The notes: generated from the letters alone by a model not told the origin. DNA of 7,875 nucleotides from Anaerobacillus sp. (GCA_007118195.1 SKSA01000179.1:1-7875), one strand, 5' to 3'; positions 1 to 5,571 are shown, counted from the first letter of the stretch. Numbers and translations are program-made.

Positions 1-140
<140 letters not shown>

Positions 141-221
141 CTATGTATCTCCCTTCAATGGAAAGCGTAACCGCTACTTAAATTATGTTGTTCATGAGGT
201 ATTATTAAATCCATAACCTTT

Positions 222-227
222 ATTATA
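222..227 (-). promoter_or_regulatory. Candidate -10 box of an mreB promoter
   Basis: The minus strand reads TATAAT here, a perfect SigA -10 hexamer, about 82 nt upstream of the mreB start codon. At a 17-nt spacing the -35 position (250-245) reads TATCCT, a poor match to TTGACA. The promoter call therefore rests on the -10 box and the location in an AT-rich region only. Confidence 0.4.
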
Positions 228-312
228 CTAAAAATAAATGAAAAAGGATAGAAATTTAAAAATGAAATGTAATTGTAAAATTACTGACAATTACTTTGAA
301 TGTACAGTTTGC

Positions 313-333
313 AATTTAAAATTTAAAATTCTT
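313..333. repeat. Heptad repeat block, AATTTAA type
   Basis: Two exact AATTTAA units (313-319, 320-326) are followed by the related AATTCTT (327-333). This unit is the reverse-complement register of the TTTTAAA array at 408-433, so the two blocks are in opposite orientation. The block is 7-nt periodic like the others in this gap. Confidence 0.7.
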
Positions 334-355
334 GTGTGTTATGCTTCGGTGTGCA

Positions 356-378
356 GTTTTGAGTTTTGAGTTTTGAGT
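356..378. repeat. Tandem heptanucleotide repeat, GTTTTGA x3.3
   Basis: Three perfect GTTTTGA units (356-376) plus GT. The same unit forms the longer array at 5317-5354, in the pilO-spoIIB gap nearly 5 kb away, so it is a dispersed family and not one local slippage event. Confidence 0.9.
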
Positions 379-407
379 GTAACGCTTCGTAGCGAATGTG
401 CAACTTG

Positions 408-433
408 AAATTTTAAATTTTAAATTTTAAATT
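408..433. repeat. Tandem heptanucleotide repeat, AAATTTT x3.7
   Basis: Three perfect AAATTTT units and a partial fourth (AAATT). The block lies 29 bases after the GTTTTGA array, separated by a segment containing CGCTTCGTAGCG, a 4-bp inverted repeat around TCGT. The 7-nt period is shared but the phase changes across that segment. Confidence 0.9.
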
Positions 434-446
434 GTTGTGTGTAATT

Positions 447-476
447 CTACGAAGCTTTTGTAGTAAAGCTCCGTAG
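447..476 (-). repeat. 12-bp hairpin with 6-nt loop in the radC-mreB gap
   Basis: On the plus strand the arms are CTACG-A-AGCTTT (447-458) and AAAGCT-C-CGTAG (465-476), with one A/C mismatch. In minus-strand RNA that position becomes a G-U wobble, giving a continuous 12-bp stem, so the structure fits an RNA made in the radC-to-mreB direction. No T-run follows, so it is not a standard intrinsic terminator. The arms carry the TACGAAGC/CTCCGTAG segments that recur elsewhere in this gap as CTTCG elements. Confidence 0.7.
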
Positions 477-522
477 CTAATGTACAATTTAGAATGTTTA
501 TAAGCAATGCTTCGATGTGCCT

Positions 523-592
523 AATTTAGTTTCCAATTTTTAACTTACAGTTTTCAATTTTGAGTGTTGAGTTTTGAGTTGTTAGAATGTAA
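523..592. repeat. Ten consecutive degenerate heptads (TTTTNAR pattern)
   Basis: Read in 7-base steps from 523 the units are AATTTAG, TTTCCAA, TTTTTAA, CTTACAG, TTTTCAA, TTTTGAG, TGTTGAG, TTTTGAG, TTGTTAG and AATGTAA. In all ten, position 6 is A and position 7 is A or G; most of the first five positions are T. The run ends at CGCTTCGAAGC, which contains the perfect 10-bp palindrome GCTTCGAAGC at 594-603. Confidence 0.75.
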
Positions 593-663
593 CGCTTCGA
601 AGCTCAACTTGACTTTTTTAGTTACTAAATAAAAGGTGGTAACTTCGGAGCTACACATACAAA

Positions 664-698
664 AACTCAACACTCTTCACTCTTAACTCAAAACTTAA
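664..698. repeat. Five inverted-orientation heptads running into the radC stop codon
   Basis: In 7-base steps the plus strand reads AACTCAA, CACTCTT, CACTCTT, AACTCAA, AACTTAA. On the minus strand this is the same TTTTGAG-like family in the orientation opposite to 523-592. The last unit covers the radC stop codon (697-695), so the array begins exactly at the end of the gene. Confidence 0.7.
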
Positions 699-1384
699 AC
701 ATAACCTTTCTCTTTTAAGCTAATAAATTTTTGATCACCGATAATGATGTGGTCTAAAAGTTCTATGCCTACCACTTTACCGCTCTCAGCAAGACGTTTT
801 GTCACTTCAATATCTTCTCTACTTGGAGCCGGGTCACCGCTAGGGTGGTTATGAAGACATATAATTGATGCTGCCGAATAGCGGAATGCTTCTTTAAATA
901 CTTCTCTCGGGTGAACAATCGAAGCGTTTAAGCTACCAATGAAAATCGTTTTTTTGTGAATGACATGATTTTTAGTATTCAAATATAGAGCGACAAAATG
1001 TTCTTGGGTTAAAAAACGCATGTCTTCCATCACATAGTTAGACACATCTTCAGGTGAACGAATGATGATGCGACCTTCGATTTGCAACTTATGAACTCTA
1101 CTTCCTAGTTCAATAGCAGCAAGAAGCTGTACCGCTTTCGTATCACCAATTCCTTTGATTTTTTTTAACTCTTCAACGGTTGATTCTTTTAACAGCTTTA
1201 AACCATTAAAATGATGTAGAACCCGTTGTGATAACTGCAACACAGATTCTTGCTTCGTTCCTGTGCCTAAAAGGATAGCAATTAGTTCTTGATTAGATAG
1301 AGCATTTGATCCTTCTTTTAAAAGGCGCTCCCTCGGCCTTTCGGCATATGGAAAATCACGAATCATTAATGGTTTCACTTGCAT
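695..1384 (-). CDS. radC: RadC/YsxA family JAB1/MPN (JAMM) domain protein
   Basis: This 229-residue protein has the full RadC architecture. An N-terminal UPF0758 region starts MQVKPLMIRDFP and includes ERPRERLL at 15-22. A helix-hairpin-helix segment follows (KIKGIGDTKAVQLLAA, 75-90). The C-terminal JAMM domain carries the metal-site pattern HNHPSGDPAPSRED at 178-191: H178, H180 and D191, with E129 in QEHF a probable catalytic acid. The C-terminal KFISLKEKGYV is typical, as is the length. Despite its name, a repair role for the family is doubtful; a metal-dependent hydrolase is expected but its substrate is unknown. An in-frame ATG 36 nt upstream (1420) has no ribosome binding site; the ATG at 1384-1382 has GGAGGA at 1396-1391 with 6 nt spacing. 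It lies 75 nt after maf and is probably cotranscribed with it. Confidence 0.95.
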   Translation of the reverse strand: MQVKPLMIRDFPYAERPRERLLKEGSNALSNQELIAILLGTGTKQESVLQLSQRVLHHFNGLKLLKESTVEELKKIKGIGDTKAVQLLAAIELGSRVHKLQIEGRIIIRSPEDVSNYVMEDMRFLTQEHFVALYLNTKNHVIHKKTIFIGSLNASIVHPREVFKEAFRYSAASIICLHNHPSGDPAPSREDIEVTKRLAESGKVVGIELLDHIIIGDQKFISLKEKGYV

Positions 1385-1390
1385 ACATAC

Positions 1391-1459
1391 TCCTCCTTTT
1401 TTCGGGAGTAGCAACTTCATTGAGGTAACACTAAGGAGGATATTTGATGCAACTCCCGA
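1391..1459 (-). promoter_or_regulatory. maf-radC spacer with a potential ribosome-binding-site-masking structure
   Basis: On the minus strand the spacer holds TCCTCCTT (1441-1434), perfectly complementary over 8 bases to AAGGAGGA (1398-1391), which is the radC ribosome binding site. It also holds CGGGAGT (1459-1453) and ACTCCCG (1411-1405), a second perfect 7-bp inverted repeat whose partners interleave with the first pair. The two pairings cross, so they are either alternative folds or a pseudoknot. The sequence complementarity is seen directly; a role in translation control is inference. Confidence 0.4.
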
Positions 1460-2029
1460 TTACGAATTCAAAGCTTGAAAGTTTTTTAACTCTCTCACTG
1501 TCCTCGCTAACGGTAAGCCAACAACGGTAAAATAGCAGCCATGAATTTGATTGACGAAAAGCGCACCTAACCCTTGAATTCCATATGATCCAGCCTTATC
1601 AAAAGGCTCGCCACTTGCGATATAACTTTCAATATCACTCTCTTCTAACGGTAAAAAAGATACAATCGTTCTTTCATGAAAAATGACCGTTTTTTCATTG
1701 GATATAATTGCTACACCTGTATACACATCATGATTTTTCCCCGAAAGAAGACGGAGCATTTCTTTTGCTTCTTCTTCATTGTTAGGCTTTCCTAAAATTT
1801 CGCCATTTATAGAAACAATTGTATCTGCTCCAATAACAATGCTGTCTTCATGAGATAAAAAAACATCGTGTGCTTTTCTTTTTGCAAGTTCCTCAACTAC
1901 TTGATCTGGCGTTTGGGTTGGTTCAAAAGATTCGTCAACTGAACTAGTGGAAATCGAGAATACGAGCTGCGCCTGTTCGAGCAGCTGTTTACGACGAGGT
2001 GAGCCAGAGGCTAAAATGAGTTTTTTCAC
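1460..2029 (-). CDS. maf: Maf nucleoside triphosphate pyrophosphatase (dTTP/UTP-type)
   Basis: The 189-residue protein has the usual full Maf length. Diagnostic motifs are LASGSPRRKQLL (6-17), where the SPRR loop binds the triphosphate; ADTIV (68-72) with the probable catalytic D69; GKP (80-82); and FDKAGSYGIQG (143-153) with K145. GCYFTVVGLPL (164-174) is the conserved end of the fold. Maf proteins hydrolyse canonical and modified pyrimidine nucleoside triphosphates to monophosphates plus pyrophosphate, and overproduction in B. subtilis inhibits septation. The DKAGSYGIQG form suggests the dTTP/UTP subgroup. The start codon is GTG (2029-2027), preceded by AAAGGAG at 2043-2037 with 7 nt spacing; no better ATG exists. 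It lies upstream of radC, as in B. subtilis, but here aspA separates it from spoIIB. Confidence 0.95.
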   Translation of the reverse strand: MKKLILASGSPRRKQLLEQAQLVFSISTSSVDESFEPTQTPDQVVEELAKRKAHDVFLSHEDSIVIGADTIVSINGEILGKPNNEEEAKEMLRLLSGKNHDVYTGVAIISNEKTVIFHERTIVSFLPLEESDIESYIASGEPFDKAGSYGIQGLGALFVNQIHGCYFTVVGLPLARTVRELKNFQALNS

Positions 2030-2116
2030 GAAGATTCTCCTTTGTCAAAATAGATTTTCTTTTCAAGTCGACTGCTTACTTTTGTAAACTAATCGAGCGT
2101 TTTAATGCAAAACCTT

Positions 2117-2156
2117 CATGACAGTCTTGCACCTTCATTTACCTGTCATGTAAATG
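2117..2156 (-). promoter_or_regulatory. Overlapping inverted repeats in the maf leader (possible pseudoknot)
   Basis: On the minus strand CATTTAC (2156-2150) pairs with GTAAATG (2142-2136), closing a 7-nt loop ATGACAG. That entire loop is complementary to CTGTCAT (2124-2118) 11 nt further downstream, and the match extends to 8 bp if one stem-1 base is given up. The pattern is that of an H-type pseudoknot or of two competing hairpins. It ends 87 nt before the maf start. The complementarities are perfect; any function is inferred. Confidence 0.4.
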
Positions 2157-2160
2157 AGAA

Positions 2161-2215
2161 GAAAAATTTGTACAAAGGAAACTACTTTTAGAATAACAAA
2201 TTGTACAAATTTTTC
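2161..2215. repeat. 15-bp perfect inverted repeat with two TTGTACAA palindromes between aspA and maf
   Basis: GAAAAATTTGTACAA (2161-2175) is the exact reverse complement of TTGTACAAATTTTTC (2201-2215), separated by 25 nt. Each arm contains the self-complementary octamer TTGTACAA. T-rich sequence follows the stem in both directions, so it could act as a weak bidirectional terminator for aspA, which ends 93 nt upstream at 2308. However, the stem is AT-rich and the loop long. A pair of operator sites is an equally good reading. Confidence 0.55.
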
Positions 2216-2217
2216 AA
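2190..2217 (-). promoter_or_regulatory. Candidate maf-radC promoter overlapping a TTGTACAA palindrome
   Basis: The minus strand reads TTGAAA (2217-2212), a 16-nt spacer, then TATTCT (2195-2190). The -35 matches consensus at five of six positions and the -10 at four of six. The spacer contains one TTGTACAA octamer and the second lies just downstream of the expected start site. This would give maf a leader of about 150 nt. It is a weak match and no better promoter was found closer to maf. Confidence 0.3.
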
Positions 2218-2307
2218 TTCTTTTTTTGTCTCAAGTTTAACTTTTCTGTTCGCTATCGATTACGGAAAACTTAGAAGTACATCCCCCTCAGTTTTTCGCA
2301 CCGATTT

Positions 2308-3723
2308 CTATTTAAATAATAAATCAGAGCCGGCAATTCCTGGTGCTGTCATTTCTTTCGGATCTAAAATTACGTTTAATTCTTCTTCTGACAAAATCCC
2401 TTTTTCGATACAAATTTCCCGTACAGGGCGATTTGTTTGAAGTGCTTCTTTAGCAATACGTGCAGCAACTTCATAACCTACGTGCGGATTAATCGCTGTG
2501 ATGATTCCAACACTTTGCTCGACCATTTCACGGCAACGTTCAATATTTGCAGTAATACCATCAATCGCGAACTCACGGAACACTTTCATCCCGTTTTGGA
2601 GAATAGATAGCGATTGGAGTAAGTTAAAAACAAGAACTGGCTCCATAACGTTTAACTCTAACTGTCCTGCTTCTGATGCTAGTGAAATAGTATGGTCATT
2701 CCCGATGACTTGAAATGAAATTTGATTGACCACTTCACACATGACAGGATTTACTTTCCCAGGCATAATCGAAGAACCTGCTTGTCTTGGTGGCAAGTTG
2801 ATTTCATTTAGCCCTGTGAGAGGACCTGAGCTCATTAGTCTTAAATCGTTCGCTATTTTTGATAAGTTAATTGCTAATATTTTCAAGGCACTCGATAACT
2901 CTGTGTATGCATCGGTATTTTGCGTGGCATCGACTAAATCATCTGCACTTTTAAACGGTAGTCCTGTATGCTCACTTAAGTATTTTGCTACTAGCTTAAT
3001 ATACTCAGGTAATGCATTTAGGCCTGTTCCAACCGCTGTTGCTCCCATATTAATATCATATAAGTGATCTACGGAATTTTTTATTCTTTTTAAATCTCGA
3101 GATAACACCCGTTTGTAAGCACCGAATTCTTGCCCCATGCGAATCGGTACCGCATCTTGCAAATGCGTACGCCCCATTTTTATTACTTGGTCAAATTCCT
3201 TTTCCTTTACTTCCATCGTTAAAATTAAATCTTCTAAAGCGCTTGTCAATCCTTTTGCTAAATGCAAGCATGCAATATGTATGGCGGTTGGAAACGTATC
3301 GTTCGTCGATTGAGCCATATTCACATGGGTATTTGGGCTGACAACCATATAATCACCTTTCGTACCACCAAGAATTTCAATGGCACGGTTCGCTATTACT
3401 TCATTTGCGTTCATGTTAAAAGATGTTCCGGCTCCACCTTGAATGGAATCAACCACAAATTGATTAGATAGCTTTCCTTCGATTACTTCGTCACTTGCAC
3501 GAGTGATCGCATCGGCAATTTTTTTATTTAATACACCTACATCACGATTAGCCATCGCTGCCGCTTTTTTCACATAACCGAATGCTCGAATCAACTCTTT
3601 ATGAGGCGGGTATCCTGTAATTGGAAAATTTTCAATTGCTCTTGCTGTTTGGATCCCGTAATAAGCATCCTGTGGTATTTCCTTTTCTCCCATTAAATCC
3701 CGTTCAATGCGAACTTCTGACAT
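2308..3723 (-). CDS. aspA: Aspartate ammonia-lyase (aspartase)
   Basis: This cytoplasmic enzyme, tetrameric in the family, interconverts L-aspartate with fumarate and ammonia. The 471-residue protein matches Bacillus aspartases (AnsB/AspB type) throughout. Active-site segments are GGAGTSFNMNANEV (96-109), QSTNDTFPTA (138-147), GRTHLQDAVP (184-193) and the mobile catalytic loop GSSIMPGKVNPV (316-327), with the catalytic serine at 317/318 and K323 and N325. NPHVGYE (412-418) and MTAPGIAG (458-465) are typical of the C-terminal domain. Aspartase is favoured over fumarase by ENFPITGY (31-38) and GKVNPVMCEVVNQ (322-334). The ATG at 3723-3721 has GGGAGGT at 3738-3732 (8-nt spacing); a longer reading to 3816 would begin inside the promoter. 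The gene has its own promoter and follows the spoIIB terminator, so it is probably monocistronic. In B. subtilis aspartase lies in the ansAB operon instead. Confidence 0.95.
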   Translation of the reverse strand: MSEVRIERDLMGEKEIPQDAYYGIQTARAIENFPITGYPPHKELIRAFGYVKKAAAMANRDVGVLNKKIADAITRASDEVIEGKLSNQFVVDSIQGGAGTSFNMNANEVIANRAIEILGGTKGDYMVVSPNTHVNMAQSTNDTFPTAIHIACLHLAKGLTSALEDLILTMEVKEKEFDQVIKMGRTHLQDAVPIRMGQEFGAYKRVLSRDLKRIKNSVDHLYDINMGATAVGTGLNALPEYIKLVAKYLSEHTGLPFKSADDLVDATQNTDAYTELSSALKILAINLSKIANDLRLMSSGPLTGLNEINLPPRQAGSSIMPGKVNPVMCEVVNQISFQVIGNDHTISLASEAGQLELNVMEPVLVFNLLQSLSILQNGMKVFREFAIDGITANIERCREMVEQSVGIITAINPHVGYEVAARIAKEALQTNRPVREICIEKGILSEEELNVILDPKEMTAPGIAGSDLLFK

Positions 3724-3787
3724 TTGTTTGGACCTCCCTCTCTCTAAAACCATTTTTTCTATTTTTTTATTATGTACAACATCTTTA

Positions 3788-3816
3788 TTTATAAATTGAA
3801 TAGAGGAAAATGTCAA
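3788..3816 (-). promoter_or_regulatory. SigA-type promoter of aspA
   Basis: The minus strand reads TTGACA (3816-3811), a 17-nt spacer, then TATAAA (3793-3788). The -35 is perfect, the spacing optimal and the -10 matches at five of six positions. The predicted start near 3781 leaves a leader of about 57 nt before the aspA ATG, with no terminator-like structure seen in it. Confidence 0.8.
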
Positions 3817-3925
3817 AGCAAATTAAACATTTCTAAGTTAATTTCACGACCAGTTGTAGCGATCACTTGAACAGAACGAAATACTCAATGATTTTCGAGC
3901 TTTAAGTAGTATAAAAAATATTCAC

Positions 3926-3958
3926 AAAAAAAAAGAGGCTGCTCGTCATTAGCCCCTC
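3926..3958 (-). terminator. Intrinsic terminator of spoIIB
   Basis: In minus-strand RNA GAGGGGCT (3958-3951) pairs with AGCCTC (3940-3935) through six pairs with a two-base bulge, around a 10-nt loop, followed by nine consecutive T (3934-3926). It lies 126 nt past the spoIIB stop and ahead of the aspA promoter, separating the two transcription units. Confidence 0.75.
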
Positions 3959-3977
3959 AGTTTACGTTATTTTAATG

Positions 3978-4077
3978 GATTTCATAATGGTGATTAGGCA
4001 CTGAGATTATCTAGATGAAGTAAACCGTTCTCAGCTAGATGCAGTTAATGTTGCTGCTTTATTAGTATTATGAAATC
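3978..4077. repeat. 100-bp segment with perfect 11-bp terminal inverted repeats
   Basis: GATTTCATAAT (3978-3988) is the exact reverse complement of ATTATGAAATC (4067-4077). The interior holds a second inverted pair CTGAG (4001-4005) / CTCAG (4030-4034) and the palindrome ATCTAGAT (4009-4016). It fits wholly between the spoIIB stop codon and its terminator. No target-site duplication is visible, so a miniature transposable element is not established; a structured 3' untranslated region or a processed small RNA is equally possible. Confidence 0.55.
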
Positions 4078-4084
4078 GACTCAT

Positions 4085-5185
4085 TTAAAAAGTATTTATT
4101 AACTGTTCATAAGTCATTAAACCATTGAGTAAATGTTGCTGCATTTGCCAGAGCTCTGCTTCAGAATTTGAAGATGCAAAACTTTGTATGGTCTCATATG
4201 CACTTATTAACGCACCTTGAAAGGCGCGGGCTAGCGGTTCTTGAACATCATTATTTGAAAATGCATCACCGAACAATAAAAACTCATCTTGGATACCCTT
4301 TAATTCCGCCAACGTTTCTTCTGTTAATAACGAACCGCCGTTAGCAAAACCATTCACTGATAAAAGTGCGAGCTGTTGATAAAGGGCAATGCCCGTCTGT
4401 AAAAACGAAGCTTGTTCATCTTTGTCGACAACACCGTTTGCCGACACCGCATATGGCTTCAAATACACTTCTTGTCCATTTGCTTTATAGTTATCACCAA
4501 TTACTCTCGCTTGTTCACGATCTAATCCTATTCCGATAAATAAGTAAACTGGATCGCTCGTATTCGTTAGTGCTGCAGCAAAACCATTTTCTTGAAGCTC
4601 TTGAGCGGATTCATTCCCTTTTGCAAGAAGAGAAAAAGCACCACCTTGGACAACTTCTACAGCTAATATTGGGATTTCGCCTTTCATTGCTACGGTTGGT
4701 ACTTCAACAGATACTGGAGCTTGTACAGGGTTTGTTACTGCCGTTGGTTCTGAATCGCCAGTAAATATCGTTAACATCATAAACCCGAAACTAACACCAA
4801 CGATGATCGCTGACATAACAATGCCAATTAACCCTAATGGTAGTGCTTTAAAGCTGAACTCAAACCTCTTTTTCTTTTTTCTTTTTATGTGGGGAAGCTT
4901 CGGCGAACGCTCACTTTTGCCATCGTCCCAATACGGCGCTTCGAGTTTGTTTTTATCACGACGCCGCTCACCTAAATCGACGACCTTTGGCGAAGATTGC
5001 GATTGTGTATTTTCAGAAAGCACCCATGAAAAATCCTCTTGCTTGTCCTCTTCCTTTGTAGCGGTAATCTCCTGATTTAACAAATCTTCATAAGCATGCT
5101 TTTCCTTCTCCAACTCATCGTATGACTTCTCTTTTCCATTCAGCACAATTGAAATTCGCCGGTCGTTCTTCTTAATATTGTCCAT
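4085..5185 (-). CDS. spoIIB: SpoIIB-like SPOR-domain sporulation membrane protein
   Basis: The 366-residue protein is a single-pass membrane protein with the SpoIIB layout. Residues 1-113 form a charged cytoplasmic part ending in the basic stretch HIKRKKKKR (99-107). A transmembrane helix spans about 114-141. The extracytoplasmic part carries a SPOR-like domain at about 174-245, seen in the pattern VVQGGAFSLLAKGN, LQENGFAAAL, VYLFIGIGLDREQA, NGQEVYLKPY. A helical C-terminal tail follows. SPOR domains bind denuded septal peptidoglycan; SpoIIB localises to the sporulation septum and aids septal thinning and engulfment in B. subtilis. The identity rests mainly on architecture and on its place upstream of maf-radC-mreB, since SpoIIB sequence is poorly conserved. 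The ATG at 5185-5183 has AAAGGAG at 5202-5196, with a rather long 10-nt spacing. I found no convincing SigH or Spo0A site upstream. Confidence 0.85.
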   Translation of the reverse strand: MDNIKKNDRRISIVLNGKEKSYDELEKEKHAYEDLLNQEITATKEEDKQEDFSWVLSENTQSQSSPKVVDLGERRRDKNKLEAPYWDDGKSERSPKLPHIKRKKKKRFEFSFKALPLGLIGIVMSAIIVGVSFGFMMLTIFTGDSEPTAVTNPVQAPVSVEVPTVAMKGEIPILAVEVVQGGAFSLLAKGNESAQELQENGFAAALTNTSDPVYLFIGIGLDREQARVIGDNYKANGQEVYLKPYAVSANGVVDKDEQASFLQTGIALYQQLALLSVNGFANGGSLLTEETLAELKGIQDEFLLFGDAFSNNDVQEPLARAFQGALISAYETIQSFASSNSEAELWQMQQHLLNGLMTYEQLINTF

Positions 5186-5253
5186 CTATTGCCAGCTCCT
5201 TTCTATTTTTCAATTTACTATAGTCTATTAATATGGAATGGTAGATAGAACTA

Positions 5254-5288
5254 GAAATTTAATTTAGAATTTAAAATTCAGAATTATT
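5254..5288. repeat. AT-rich degenerate heptad block
   Basis: In 7-base steps the plus strand reads GAAATTT, AATTTAG, AATTTAA, AATTCAG, AATTATT. This resembles the AATTTAA block at 313-333 and, like it, precedes a GTTTTGA array on the plus strand, so the two gaps share both unit types and their order. Confidence 0.6.
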
Positions 5289-5316
5289 TTGTGGGTGATT
5301 CGCGGATGGTTTGTTA

Positions 5317-5354
5317 GTTTTGAGTTTTGAGTTTTGAGTTTTGAGTTTTGAGTT
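5317..5354. repeat. Tandem heptanucleotide repeat, GTTTTGA x5.4
   Basis: Five perfect GTTTTGA units (5317-5351) plus GTT. It is the same unit and strand as at 356-378. Single degenerate copies follow within about 80 nt (GTTGAGTTTT near 5375 and GATTTTGAGTT near 5421). It lies about 130 nt upstream of the spoIIB start. Confidence 0.95.
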
Positions 5355-5571
5355 GTTTGTGAGTAATTCAGGATGTTGAGTTTTCGGTTTGCTTGTAGGT
5401 AGTTCTTTGACGATTATTTCGATTTTGAGTTGTGGGTAGGTAACTCTATTTAATATAAAGGTATCATAGATAGAGGTAAAAAGAATAAGACATTTTGTCG
5501 TTTATTTTAATTTTTTCCTTATCAGCTTATGAACGTTACATTCAACGTCTCTAACGAATGGATTCCCACTG

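Larger units (their letters stand above)
141..694. other. radC-mreB intergenic gap, repeat-rich and non-coding
   Basis: No credible gene was found on either strand in these 554 bases. The mreB-proximal part (141-300) holds the mreB ribosome binding site and a candidate -10 box. From about 313 to 698 the sequence is nearly all degenerate 7-nt repeats (TTTTGAG, TTTTAAA and their reverse complements), broken by short GC-containing segments built on CTTCG or TACGAAGC. No intrinsic terminator for radC was seen: the hairpins present lack a following T-run on the minus strand. Read-through from radC into mreB is therefore possible. Confidence 0.8.
3724..4084. other. spoIIB-aspA intergenic region
   Basis: These 361 bases contain no credible gene. 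In transcription order they hold a 100-bp segment with 11-bp inverted repeat ends, the spoIIB terminator, about 110 nt without a recognised element, and the aspA promoter, a leader of about 57 nt and the ribosome binding site. TTGTACA occurs again at 3779-3773, close to the expected aspA transcription start. Confidence 0.7.

Noticed and set aside
614..644. Terminator using AGTTAC/GTAACT near the T-run at 614-619
   Set aside because: The T-run precedes the hairpin on the plus strand and reads as A on the minus strand, so it is on the wrong side for either direction.
313..698. CRISPR array
   Set aside because: Periodicity is 7 nt, with no 25-37-nt direct repeats separated by unique spacers and no cas genes.
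1385..1420. Longer radC reading starting at 1420 (12 extra residues)
   Set aside because: No ribosome binding site precedes it and the segment itself contains the GGAGGA that serves the ATG at 1384.
2201..2440. Plus-strand open frame over the aspA 3' end
   Set aside because: It starts inside the inverted repeat, runs antisense to conserved aspA codons, and its protein shows no domain pattern.
2498..3471. Three plus-strand open frames antisense to aspA
   Set aside because: They are shadows of the conserved aspartase reading frame, with no ribosome binding sites or recognisable products.
3724..3816. Longer aspA reading starting at 3816 (31 extra residues)
   Set aside because: The extension has no ribosome binding site, begins within the -35 box of a strong promoter, and does not resemble aspartase N-termini; the ATG at 3723 has GGGAGGT at good spacing.
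3978..4077. Intact miniature transposable element
   Set aside because: The inverted ends are clear but no flanking target duplication was seen and only one copy is in the window, so it is listed as a repeat only.
4570..5075. Plus-strand open frames antisense to spoIIB
   Set aside because: Low-complexity Leu/Gln-rich or Phe/Ser-rich translations, typical of antisense to a real gene.
5186..5300. SigH, Spo0A or SigA promoter for spoIIB
   Set aside because: A TATAGT -10-like box exists but no -35, SigH pattern or good Spo0A box was found at the right spacing.
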